A DNA stretch of 64,000 nt from Micromonospora sp. MH99 (GTDB lineage: Bacteria > Actinomycetota > Actinomycetes > Mycobacteriales > Micromonosporaceae): NCBI RefSeq assembly GCF_021442385.1, contig NZ_MUZA01000003.1:124001-188000 (forward strand), read 5' to 3'. Of the stretch, positions 48,192 to 56,505 are shown in pieces. The notes below the pieces were generated by a model that did no database searches, was not told the origin of the DNA, and worked only from the letters and a program-made list of their open reading frames with translations. Positions within the stretch are counted from its first letter, which is position 1, and each line of letters opens with the position of its first letter. The position numbers were made by a program, and so were the translations under genes.

Positions 48192-49820
48192 GTGAGCACC
48201 ACCGTTGAGCCAAAGGAGAGTCGGCGCTTCCCCCCGCGCCGGTTCCGCTCGTTGGCCGTCGCATCCACCGCGGCAACCCTCGCACTCGGGCTGGTCGCGT
48301 GCAGTGGCGGCCCCGCCTCGACAAACGCCGTCGAAGGCGGTAACGGGGGTGCGACCTCGATCGAGACCACTCTGGCGTTCACCCTTTCCAGCGGGTTCGA
48401 CCCCGGGAACGCCTCGTCGGCGGTGGCGACCGCGGTCAACCAGCACATCTTCGAGGGTCTGATCGATCTCGACCCGGTCACGCGGGAACCTTACCGTGCC
48501 CTGGCCAAGGAAGACCCGGTGGCCAGCCCGGACGGGCTCACCTACACCGTGGCTGTTCGGGACGGCGCGAAGTTCTCCGACGGCACGCCAGTCACCGCCG
48601 AGGACGTCGCCTGGTCCTTCCAGCGCGTGCTGAAGCCGGCGGACCCCAAGGCCCCGCCGCTGATGCAGGGATTCGTGTCGTTCATCGACTCGGTCACCGC
48701 CAAGGACGCGACGACCGCCGAGTTCAAGCTGAAGTACCCGTTCGCCCTGTTCGCCCAGCGGATCTCCGTCATCAAGGTCGTGCCGAAGTCGAAGACCGCG
48801 GACCCGGCCGCGTCGAAGGCCTTCGACACCGCGCCGATCGGCTCCGGCCCGTTCATGCTGGACAGCGCGTCCAAGGAGTCGGGCGTCAAGCTCAGCAAGA
48901 ACCCGAACTACAGCGGCCCGCGTCCGGCCAAGGTCGAGACGATGACCTGGAACACCACCTCCGAGGCCTCGGCCCGGGTGTCGGACCTGCAGGGCGGCCG
49001 GGTGCAGGCCATCGAGTCGGTGCCGTACCTGAACGTCGACTCGCTCAAGGGCAAGTACACCGTTGACGTGAAGCAGGCCTTCAACCAGGTCTTCCTCATG
49101 TTCAACTCGTCCGCGGCGCCGTTCAACGACAAGCGCGTACGCCAGGCTCTGCACTACGCGATCGACAAGGACGCGGTCATCAAGACCGCGCTCAACGGCT
49201 ACGGCACCCCGGCGACGAGCTACCTGGACGAGGGCAACAAGGACTACCAGAAGGCCGCCACCGTCTACGACCACAACCTGGACAAGGCCAAGGCCCTGCT
49301 CGCCGAGGCCGGCGTCACCAACCTGTCGTTCCAGCTCGACACCACCGACAACTCCGCCGTGAAGGACATCGCCCCACTGGTCATCGAGCAGTGGAAGAAG
49401 ATCGGCGTCAACGCCACCCTCAACACGGTGCCCTCGTCGGCCATCTACGGCGACATCGTTCCGAAGGACACCTTCCGGGTGCTGATGGCCAGCGGCGACC
49501 CGAGCGTCTTCGGCGTCGACACCGACCTGCTGCTGCGCTGGTTCTACTACGGCCAGACCTGGCCGGGTCAGCGGTACCGGTGGGACGCCGCCGACCGCAA
49601 GGCCATGGCCGACCTGCTCGACAAGGCCGCGCAGACCTCCGACGAGGCGGCCCGCAAGGCCCTGTGGAAGCAGGCTCTGGACAAGGTGGCCGACGAGGTC
49701 CCCCTGTACCCGATCCTGCACACCAAGGTCGTCACCGCGTACGACCCCGCGAAGCTCAGCGACTTCTCGGGCGCGGCGACCACCGGCCTGTACTTCCTGG
49801 GCAGCAGCCGAAAGGGCTGA
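48192..49820 (+). CDS. ABC transporter substrate-binding lipoprotein, family 5 (sialic acid / peptide type)
   Basis: 542 residues from GTG 48192. The long N-region with two RR pairs ends in a lipobox at Cys37 (GLVAC). Family-5 marks: FTLSSGFDPGNASSAVATAV, LDPVTREPYRALAKEDPVAS, GTPVTAEDVAWSFQRVL, and the late NDKRVRQALHYAIDKDAV. Most relatives bind oligopeptides. Operon partners here are the nan genes and a fused permease-ATPase, as I recall for sialic-acid importers SatABCD and SiaEFGI. Sialic acid is therefore the likely ligand. A large hairpin follows the gene, probably keeping its mRNA abundant. Confidence 0.88.
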   Translation: MSTTVEPKESRRFPPRRFRSLAVASTAATLALGLVACSGGPASTNAVEGGNGGATSIETTLAFTLSSGFDPGNASSAVATAVNQHIFEGLIDLDPVTREPYRALAKEDPVASPDGLTYTVAVRDGAKFSDGTPVTAEDVAWSFQRVLKPADPKAPPLMQGFVSFIDSVTAKDATTAEFKLKYPFALFAQRISVIKVVPKSKTADPAASKAFDTAPIGSGPFMLDSASKESGVKLSKNPNYSGPRPAKVETMTWNTTSEASARVSDLQGGRVQAIESVPYLNVDSLKGKYTVDVKQAFNQVFLMFNSSAAPFNDKRVRQALHYAIDKDAVIKTALNGYGTPATSYLDEGNKDYQKAATVYDHNLDKAKALLAEAGVTNLSFQLDTTDNSAVKDIAPLVIEQWKKIGVNATLNTVPSSAIYGDIVPKDTFRVLMASGDPSVFGVDTDLLLRWFYYGQTWPGQRYRWDAADRKAMADLLDKAAQTSDEAARKALWKQALDKVADEVPLYPILHTKVVTAYDPAKLSDFSGAATTGLYFLGSSRKG

Positions 49821-49853
49821 GCCCGCCCCGGGGGCCCCGGAACCGGCCCCTCC

Positions 49854-49895
49854 GCGTCCCGCCCAGCCCATCGCCCCTCGGGCTGGGCGGGACGC
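49854..49895 (+). terminator. Intra-operon hairpin after the binding-protein gene
   Basis: A 16-bp perfect stem (GCGTCCCGCCCAGCCC and its complement) with a 10-nt loop lies in the 104-nt gap between the binding-protein and permease genes. It probably acts as a partial terminator or 3'-end stabiliser, giving excess binding protein. Confidence 0.65.
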
Positions 49896-49924
49896 CCCGG
49901 CGCCCTCGACGAAAGAAAGACACC

Positions 49925-50881
49925 ATGCTGAGCGTTCTGAGTCTTGTCGCGCGACGACTCCTGACCCTGATACCGCTGGTTCTGGGCATCACGATCTTCG
50001 TCTTCGTGATCATGCAGTTCTCCCCGATCGATCCCGCGCTGTCCGTCCTCGGCGACCAGGCGACGCCCGCGCAGGTGGCCGCGTTCAAGGCCGCCAACGG
50101 CCTGGACGACCCGCTGCCCCTGCGGTACCTGCACTTCCTGGGCGACCTGCTCCGGGGCGATCTCGGCGTGACCTTCCCGCCGTCCGTTCCGGTCGCCGAC
50201 AAGATCGCCACCGCGCTGCCGCTGACGATCCAGCTCACGGCCCTGGGCATCGTCGGCGCGCTGGTCATCGCGTTGGCCCTCGGCATCACCGCGGCGCTGT
50301 ACCGCGACCGCTGGCCCGACCAGGTCATCCGGTTCGTCTCGATGGCCGGTATCGCCATGCCGTCGTTCTGGCTGGCCCTCCTGCTCATCCAGGAGCTGTC
50401 GGTCCGCCGCCCGATCTTCCCCACCGGCGGGTACGTCAACCCCGGTGACTCGTTCTCGATGTGGCTCCAGTCCCTCGCCATGCCCGCGCTGGCTCTCGCC
50501 GTGCCGGTCGGCTGCTCACTGGCCCGGATCGTGCGGACGTCGATGGTCGAGGAACTCGACAAGGACTACGTCCGTACCGCCATCGGCGCCGGGCTGCCGC
50601 CGCGCGTGGTGGTCGGACGCAACGTGCTGCGCAACGCGCTCATCAACCCGCTCACCGTGCTGGGCCTGCGGATCGGCTACCTACTGGGCGGCACTGTCGT
50701 CATCGAGGCCATCTTCTCGCTGCCCGGCATGGGCACCCAGATCATGAGCGCGGTGCAGCAGAACGACACAGCCCTCGCACAGGGGACCGTGCTGACGATC
50801 GCCATCTGCTTCGTCTTCGTGAACCTGGTGGTCGACATCCTCTACCTCTTCGCCAACCCTCGACTGCGCGGAGCCCACTGA
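49925..50881 (+). CDS. ABC transporter permease (DppB type)
   Basis: 318 residues from ATG 49925. Six membrane helices and the DppB signatures IFVFVIMQFSPIDPALSVLG, GLDDPLPLRYLHFLGDLLRGDLG and the EAA loop KDYVRTAIGAGLPPRVVVGRN, followed by LGGTVVIEAIFSLPGMG. It is one half of the membrane channel of the family-5 importer; the other half is the permease part of the next, fused protein. Its stop overlaps that gene's ATG by one base. Confidence 0.93.
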   Translation: MLSVLSLVARRLLTLIPLVLGITIFVFVIMQFSPIDPALSVLGDQATPAQVAAFKAANGLDDPLPLRYLHFLGDLLRGDLGVTFPPSVPVADKIATALPLTIQLTALGIVGALVIALALGITAALYRDRWPDQVIRFVSMAGIAMPSFWLALLLIQELSVRRPIFPTGGYVNPGDSFSMWLQSLAMPALALAVPVGCSLARIVRTSMVEELDKDYVRTAIGAGLPPRVVVGRNVLRNALINPLTVLGLRIGYLLGGTVVIEAIFSLPGMGTQIMSAVQQNDTALAQGTVLTIAICFVFVNLVVDILYLFANPRLRGAH

Positions 50882-52839
50882 TGCGTCGAACACTCACCGC
50901 CCGGCTGTCGGTTCCCGGCATCGCCTTCAAACGGCTCAGCGTCACGTCCCGGATCGCCCTGAGCTTCATCCTGCTCATCCTCGTGGTGGGCGTCTTCGCG
51001 CCGCTGATCCTGCGGCACGACCCCGCGCAGGCCGGGCTCGGTCCCGCGCTGACCGGCCCGAACGGCGACTACTGGTTCGGCCTGGACAAGCTCGGCCGCG
51101 ACGTGTTCTCGCGGCTGGTCGCCGGCACCCGACGCTCGTTGATCGTGGGCTTCGGCAGCGCCGGCATCGCCCTGGTGGTCGGCGCGATCCTCGGCGCGCT
51201 GGCGGGAACCAGCCGGCCCGCGGTCGACGAGGTGGTGATGCGGTGCCTCGACGTCGTCATGGCATTCCCCGCCATCGTGCTGTCCGCCCTGCTGATCATC
51301 TCCTTCGGCAAGAACAGCCTCCTGGTCCTGGTGATCGCGATCGGCTTCGTCTTCGTCCCCCAGGTCGCCCGCATCGTGCGCGCCAACGTGCTCTCGCAGT
51401 ACCGGGAGGACTACGTCGCCGCCGAACGCATCATCGGCGCCCGCCGGCCGCACATCCTGTGGCGGCACGTCCTGCGCAACTGCGCCGCACCGATCCTCGT
51501 CTTCGTCACCGTCATGGTGGCCGACTCGATCGTGTTCGAGGCGTCCCTCTCCTTCATCGGCGGCGGCCTCGCTCCCCAGGAGGCGGCGTCCTCGTGGGGC
51601 TCGGTCATCGCCTTCGGCAAGGAGATGGTCCAGATCGGTGGCTGGTGGGCCACGTTCTTCCCCGGCCTGCTGATCCTGCTGACCGTGCTCGCCCTGAACG
51701 TGCTCTCCGAGGGCATGTCGGACGCCTGGGCCGCCCCGGCGGCGCGGCGGGCCACCACGACGAAGACCGGCGACGCGCAGGAGGAGGCGCAGCCCGGCTC
51801 CGGTGAGATGGTGCAACTGCCCGGCCTGCCCGAGGCGGCGCAGCGGCTGCGCGAGCGGGCCCGTCCGCTCCCGCAGGGGGAGCCCGTCCTGGAGGTCCGG
51901 AACCTGTCCATCGGGTTCCAGGGGCGTCACCGGGGCGTCGACATCGTCGACAACCTGACCTTCGACGTGCGTCCCGGTGAGGTGCTGGGCCTGGTGGGGG
52001 AGTCCGGCTCGGGCAAGTCCCTCACGTCGCTCGCCGTGATGGGTCTGCTGCCGCAGGGCGCCCGGGTTCGCGGCGAGGTCCACTTCGGGGGCACCGACCT
52101 GCTGACGTTGAATGCGAAACGACGCCGCGCCCTGATGGGCCGCGAGATCGCGATGGTCTACCAGGACGCCCTCTCGGCCCTGAACCCCTCACTGCGCATC
52201 GGGCCCCAGCTCGCCCAGATGATCAGTCGGGGCGGCACCAGGTCGGCCGAGGAGCTGATGGAACTGGTGGGTCTGGACGCGCAGCGCACCCTGTCCGCGT
52301 ACCCGCACGAACTCTCCGGCGGCCAGCGGCAGCGTGTGGTGATCGCGATGGCGCTGTCCCGCGACCCCCGCCTGATCATCGCCGACGAGCCGACCACCGC
52401 GCTCGACGTCACGGTCCAGGCGCAGGTCATGGAGCTGCTGATGCGGCTGCGCGGCCAGTTGGGCTTCGCGCTGATCCTGGTCAGCCACGACCTGGCACTG
52501 GTCAGCGACGTCGCCGACCGCGTCGTGGTGATGTACGGCGGTCAGATCGTCGAGAGCGGTGTCACCGCCGACGTGGTCGGAGCGCCGGCGCACCACTACG
52601 CCCGGGGCCTCCTCGGCTCCGTGCTCTCCCTCGAGGCCGGCGCGGAGCGGCTCACCCAGATCCGCGGTGTGGTGCCGTCGCCCGCCGACTTCCCGTCGGG
52701 GTGCCGGTTCGCCGACCGCTGCCCCATGGCGACGGAGATCTGCCGGGAGGAGACGCCCCACCTGGAGGGCGACGCCGGGCACCGGTACGCCTGTCACCAC
52801 CCGGCCGTCACCGTGAGGGAAGAGGAGCTGGCCCGATGA
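50881..52839 (+). CDS. Fused ABC permease-ATPase (DppC-DppD type)
   Basis: 652 residues. Residues ~1-285 are a DppC permease (HDPAQAGLGPALTGPNGDYW, LGRDVFSRLVAGTRRSLIVG, EDYVAAERIIGARRPHILWR). Residues ~286-335 are a charged linker, and ~336-650 a DppD ATPase with Walker A GESGSGKS (~371-378), signature LSGGQRQR (~478) and Walker B LIIADEPTTALD. A C-terminal Cys-rich patch (CRFADRCPMATEICREE) is also present. The reading frame is continuous with no stop, so the fusion is genuine. The same permease-ATPase fusion is, to my knowledge, found in sialic-acid importers of the SatABCD/SiaEFGI kind, which supports that substrate. Confidence 0.92.
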   Translation: MRRTLTARLSVPGIAFKRLSVTSRIALSFILLILVVGVFAPLILRHDPAQAGLGPALTGPNGDYWFGLDKLGRDVFSRLVAGTRRSLIVGFGSAGIALVVGAILGALAGTSRPAVDEVVMRCLDVVMAFPAIVLSALLIISFGKNSLLVLVIAIGFVFVPQVARIVRANVLSQYREDYVAAERIIGARRPHILWRHVLRNCAAPILVFVTVMVADSIVFEASLSFIGGGLAPQEAASSWGSVIAFGKEMVQIGGWWATFFPGLLILLTVLALNVLSEGMSDAWAAPAARRATTTKTGDAQEEAQPGSGEMVQLPGLPEAAQRLRERARPLPQGEPVLEVRNLSIGFQGRHRGVDIVDNLTFDVRPGEVLGLVGESGSGKSLTSLAVMGLLPQGARVRGEVHFGGTDLLTLNAKRRRALMGREIAMVYQDALSALNPSLRIGPQLAQMISRGGTRSAEELMELVGLDAQRTLSAYPHELSGGQRQRVVIAMALSRDPRLIIADEPTTALDVTVQAQVMELLMRLRGQLGFALILVSHDLALVSDVADRVVVMYGGQIVESGVTADVVGAPAHHYARGLLGSVLSLEAGAERLTQIRGVVPSPADFPSGCRFADRCPMATEICREETPHLEGDAGHRYACHHPAVTVREEELAR

Positions 52840-53909
52840 GCGAGTCGGTCCCACACCAGTCGATCGTCGAGCTGCGCGACGTGCACGTGGTTCACCGCAC
52901 CGGCGGGGGCGGCATGTTCAGCCGCGAGCGGGTGTACGCCCTCACCGGCGCCGACCTGACCGTTCGTGCCGGCGAGACCATCGGCGTCGTCGGCGAGTCC
53001 GGCTGTGGCAAGTCCACGATGGCGAAGGTGCTGGTGGGTCTGCAGCGGCCGACGAGCGGCACTGTCGCCTTCGCCGGCAAGGACGTCTGGTCGATGAACG
53101 CTGCGGAACGCCGGATGCACATCGGTGCCGGCGTCGGCATGATCTTCCAGGATCCGGCCACGTCGCTGAACCGGCGCATGCCGGTCCGGGACATCCTGCG
53201 CGATCCGCTCGACGTGCACCGTCGCGGCACGAAGGCGCAGCGCGAGGAGCGGGTGCGGGAACTGATGGCCCTGGTGGGGCTGCCCCGGTCGGTCGCCGAC
53301 GTCCTGCCGAGCCAGCTCTCCGGCGGCCAACGCCAGCGGGTGTCCATCGCGCGGGCCCTGGCCCTGGAACCGGGGCTGGTCATCGCCGACGAACCCACCA
53401 GCGCCCTGGACGTGTCGGTACGGGCGCAGATCCTCAACCTGCTCCTGGACCTCAAGGAGCGTCTGAACCTGGCCATGGTCTTCGTGTCGCACGACATCCA
53501 GACCGTGAAGCGGATCAGTGACCGGGTGGTCACCATGTATCTCGGCCGGATCGTGGAGCAGACTCCCGCCGCCGGTCTGCCCGAGGTCGCGCAGCACCCG
53601 TACACCCGGGCGCTCTTCTCCGCCACGCCCGGTCTGCTCTCGCCGCTGGATCCGATCCCGCTCGTCGGCCCCGTCCCGCTCGCGACCCGGCCGCCCACCG
53701 GCTGCCCGTTCCGCACCCGCTGCTGGAAGGCCACCGACGGCTGCGCCATCGAGATGCCACCACCCACGACGGGCGACGGCGGTGCCGGCCTCCACGAGTT
53801 CCGGTGCTACCACCCCGTTCCCGCCGGATCGAGCAACACGGAGCTGGTCGAGCTCGCCAGAGCAGCGACCGGCCGCAACACCCCCCTACATGTCGAGGAG
53901 ACAGCGTGA
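52836..53909 (+). CDS. ABC transporter ATP-binding protein (DppF type)
   Basis: 357 residues from the ATGA overlap at 52836. Walker A GESGCGKST, Q-loop IFQDPATSLNRRMPV, signature LSGGQRQR and Walker B VIADEPTSALD are complete. The C-terminal oligopeptide-transporter extension (PYTRALFSATPGL, then CPFRTRCWKATDGC) carries the Cys cluster typical of DppF. It pairs with the ATPase half of the fused protein to power the importer. Its stop overlaps the GTG of the lyase gene. Confidence 0.93.
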   Translation: MSESVPHQSIVELRDVHVVHRTGGGGMFSRERVYALTGADLTVRAGETIGVVGESGCGKSTMAKVLVGLQRPTSGTVAFAGKDVWSMNAAERRMHIGAGVGMIFQDPATSLNRRMPVRDILRDPLDVHRRGTKAQREERVRELMALVGLPRSVADVLPSQLSGGQRQRVSIARALALEPGLVIADEPTSALDVSVRAQILNLLLDLKERLNLAMVFVSHDIQTVKRISDRVVTMYLGRIVEQTPAAGLPEVAQHPYTRALFSATPGLLSPLDPIPLVGPVPLATRPPTGCPFRTRCWKATDGCAIEMPPPTTGDGGAGLHEFRCYHPVPAGSSNTELVELARAATGRNTPLHVEETA

Positions 53910-54844
53910 CCACCCCTGCCCCGCGGTTCGCCGGAGTCGTGCCGCCGGTCGTCACCCCCCTGACCGAGGAGGGTGCTGTCGATGTCGCCTCCCTTGAACG
54001 GCTCGTCGAGCGGATGCTCGCCGCCGGCGTCGACGGCATCTTCGCCCTCGGCAGCTCCGGCGAGACGGTCTTCCTCACCGACAGTCAGCGGGACCAGGCT
54101 CTCGAAACGATCGTGAAGACCGTTGGCGGGACCGTGCCGGTCATCGCGGGCTGCATCGAGCCCACCACCCGCCGGGTCGTCGACCGGGCCGAGGCCTCGA
54201 CGCGTCTGGGTGTCGACGGCCTGGTGGCCACCGCACCCTTCTACGCCATCGTCGGCCCGCACGAGGTCGAGCGGCACTTCCGGTCGCTCGCCGCGGCGGT
54301 CGAGCTGCCGCTGCTGGCGTACGACATTCCGGTCTGCGTGCACACCAAGCTGTCGCCGGGTCTGCTGACCCGGCTCGCGGCGGACGGCGTCCTCGCCGGC
54401 GTCAAGGACTCCAGCGGCGACGACGTCTCCTTCCGCCAGTTGGTGCTGGCGATCGCGGAACACTCGCCGAACGCCGACTTCAGCCTGTTGACCGGCCACG
54501 AGGTGGTGGTCGACGCGATGATGCTCGCCGGCGCCTCCGGTTCCGTCCCCGGACTGGGCAACGTGGACCCGGCCGGCTACGTGCGCCTGCACCGGGCCTG
54601 CGTCGACGGCGACTGGGATGCCGCCCGCGCCGAGCAGGACCGCCTGACCCGGCTGTTCCGGATCGTCGACGCGGCCGATCCGGCGACGGCGGCCGGGGCC
54701 ACCCGGGGGGTGGGCGCGTTCAAGACCGCCCTGGCCCTGCTCGGTGTCATCGACAGCAACGCCGTGTCGCTGCCCCTGCGACCGCTCGACGCCGACGAGG
54801 CGGCACGGGTGCGGGGCCACCTGGAACTGGCGGGGCTCGTCTAG
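53906..54844 (+). CDS. nanA: DapA/NanA-family lyase, probable N-acetylneuraminate lyase
   Basis: 312 residues from a GTG overlapping the ATPase stop (GTGA). Class I aldolase fold: pyruvate-binding GSSGETVFLT (about residues 49-58), Tyr139 in LAYDIP, and Schiff-base Lys167 in GVKDSSG. Family members include dihydrodipicolinate synthase and sialic-acid lyase. Placement directly between a sialic-type importer and ManNAc kinase/epimerase genes makes cleavage of N-acetylneuraminate to pyruvate and ManNAc the likely reaction. The sequence alone does not separate the subfamilies cleanly, so the name rests largely on context. Confidence 0.8.
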   Translation: MTTPAPRFAGVVPPVVTPLTEEGAVDVASLERLVERMLAAGVDGIFALGSSGETVFLTDSQRDQALETIVKTVGGTVPVIAGCIEPTTRRVVDRAEASTRLGVDGLVATAPFYAIVGPHEVERHFRSLAAAVELPLLAYDIPVCVHTKLSPGLLTRLAADGVLAGVKDSSGDDVSFRQLVLAIAEHSPNADFSLLTGHEVVVDAMMLAGASGSVPGLGNVDPAGYVRLHRACVDGDWDAARAEQDRLTRLFRIVDAADPATAAGATRGVGAFKTALALLGVIDSNAVSLPLRPLDADEAARVRGHLELAGLV

Positions 54845-54846
54845 CC

Positions 54847-55782
54847 ATGCCCACGGTACGCACGCCCCCGGTTGTCGCCGCGCTCGACATCGGGGGCACC
54901 AAGACGGCTGCCGCCATCGTGACCCGCGACGGTGCGGTCATCGACCGGCTCACCGCCGCGACGCCCGGCCGGGCCGGGGCGACGGCCATCCTCGACACCG
55001 CAGCGGGTCTCGTCGACCGCCTGCGGACGAGGGCGACAGAGGCGCACGTCGGCGCCCTCGGTGTCGGCAGCGCCGGTGTGATCGACCCCCGGACGGGTCG
55101 GGTGCTGTCGGCCACCGACGCCCTGGCCGGCTGGGCCGGTACGGACCTGCGGGGACGACTGCGCGAGCAGTTGGGCGTGCCCGTGTCCGTCATCAACGAC
55201 GTGCACGCGCACGCCCTCGGTGAGGCGCGGCACGGCGTCGCGGCCGGCTACGACACGACGCTCTTCATCGCCGTCGGCACCGGCATCGGCGCCTCCTTCG
55301 TGGTCGACGGCGACGTGCTCACCGGCGCCCACTCGACGGCCGGCCACGCCGGCCACCAGCCCTCGCCGTACGCCGGGCAGTTGCCCTGCACCTGCGGCGG
55401 CCAGGGCCACCTGGAGGCCATCGCCTCCGGCCCCGCCCTCACCGGGGAGTACGTGCGGCGTACCGGCCAGCGGGTCGACGACCTGCGGTCGGTCGCCGCG
55501 CGGGCCGCGGACGGCGACGCGGCGGCCCGGGACGTGATCCTGTTGGGCGGCACCGCCGTCGGCTCGGCGGTCGGCGGGCTGGTCAACATGCTCGACCCCG
55601 GCGCCGTCGTGATCGGCGGCGGCGTCGCCGGCCTCGGCGACCTCTGGTGGCAGGCCCTTCGCGCCGCCGTACGGCGGGAGACCCTGCCCAGCCTGGACGA
55701 CGTGCCGGTGCTGGCCTCCACCCTCGGTTCGGACGCCCCACTTCTCGGGGCCGCCACGCTCGCCTGGAAGGGCATCTCATGA
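54847..55782 (+). CDS. nanK: ROK-family sugar kinase, probable N-acetylmannosamine kinase
   Basis: 311 residues starting 3 nt after the lyase stop. The ATP loop LDIGGTKTAAAIV, GVGSAGVID, the catalytic Asp in VINDVHAHALGEARHG, and the sugar/zinc motif GHAGHQPSPYAG with CTCGGQGHLEAIASG are present. The usual CxCGxxGCxE zinc motif has His in place of the last Cys here (CTCGGQGHLE). With no DNA-binding head it is a kinase, not a repressor. It would phosphorylate ManNAc to ManNAc-6-P for the epimerase encoded next. The overlap with that gene (ATGA) supports coupling. Confidence 0.87.
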   Translation: MPTVRTPPVVAALDIGGTKTAAAIVTRDGAVIDRLTAATPGRAGATAILDTAAGLVDRLRTRATEAHVGALGVGSAGVIDPRTGRVLSATDALAGWAGTDLRGRLREQLGVPVSVINDVHAHALGEARHGVAAGYDTTLFIAVGTGIGASFVVDGDVLTGAHSTAGHAGHQPSPYAGQLPCTCGGQGHLEAIASGPALTGEYVRRTGQRVDDLRSVAARAADGDAAARDVILLGGTAVGSAVGGLVNMLDPGAVVIGGGVAGLGDLWWQALRAAVRRETLPSLDDVPVLASTLGSDAPLLGAATLAWKGIS

Positions 55783-56456
55783 ACGCGCTCATCGAAGGAC
55801 TCCGCCACCGGCTGGTCGTCTCCTGCCAGGCGTACCCCGGTGAGCCGATGCGCACCCCGGACACGATGCGCCGGGTGGCCCTCGCCGCCGCCCAGGGCGG
55901 AGCCGCCGGCATCCGCGCCCAGGGCCTGGCGGACATCGCGGCGATCCGGGAGGCCGTCGACCTGCCGCTGATCGGGCTGTGGAAGGACGGGAACGACGAC
56001 GTCTTTATCACCCCCACGCTGGAGCACGCGCTGTCGGTGGCCCGGGCCGGCGCGCACGTCGTCGCGCTCGACGCCACCGCGCGACCCCGGCCGGACGGCC
56101 GGAGCCTGCGCGAGACCATCGCCGCCGTCCACCAGTTGACCGGGGCCCTGGTGATGGCGGACTGCTCCACTCTCGCCGAGGGGATCGCCGCCGCCGCGGC
56201 CGGCGCCGACCTGATCGGCACCACCCTGGCCGGCTACACCGCGTACACCACCAAGCAGCCCGAACCGGACCTGGACCTGGTCGCCCGGCTCGCCGCCACC
56301 GTCGACGTGCCGGTGGTAGCTGAGGGCCGGATCCACACGCCGGCGCAGGCCACGCAGGCGCTGCGGGCGGGGGCGTGGTCGGTGGTCGTGGGTACGGCGA
56401 TCACCCACCCCACCACCATCACCGGCTGGTTCGCGTCGGCGATGGCCGCCCGGTAG
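55779..56456 (+). CDS. nanE: N-acetylmannosamine-6-phosphate 2-epimerase
   Basis: 225 residues from the ATGA overlap. The TIM barrel carries NanE marks: LVVSCQAYPGEPMRTPDTMRR at the start, GAAGIRAQGLADIAAIR, LIGLWKDGNDDVFITPT, ADCSTLAEGIAAAAAGADLIGTTLAGYT and VVAEGRIHTPAQA. It converts ManNAc-6-P to GlcNAc-6-P, linking sialic acid to amino-sugar catabolism. The next enzymes (NagA, NagB) are not in this window. It is the most specific marker that the operon handles sialic acid. Confidence 0.93.
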   Translation: MNALIEGLRHRLVVSCQAYPGEPMRTPDTMRRVALAAAQGGAAGIRAQGLADIAAIREAVDLPLIGLWKDGNDDVFITPTLEHALSVARAGAHVVALDATARPRPDGRSLRETIAAVHQLTGALVMADCSTLAEGIAAAAAGADLIGTTLAGYTAYTTKQPEPDLDLVARLAATVDVPVVAEGRIHTPAQATQALRAGAWSVVVGTAITHPTTITGWFASAMAAR

Positions 56457-56505
56457 CGCAAACCCCCACACACACTGACAACCCTGCTGTCACGGAGGCC
56501 ATGCT

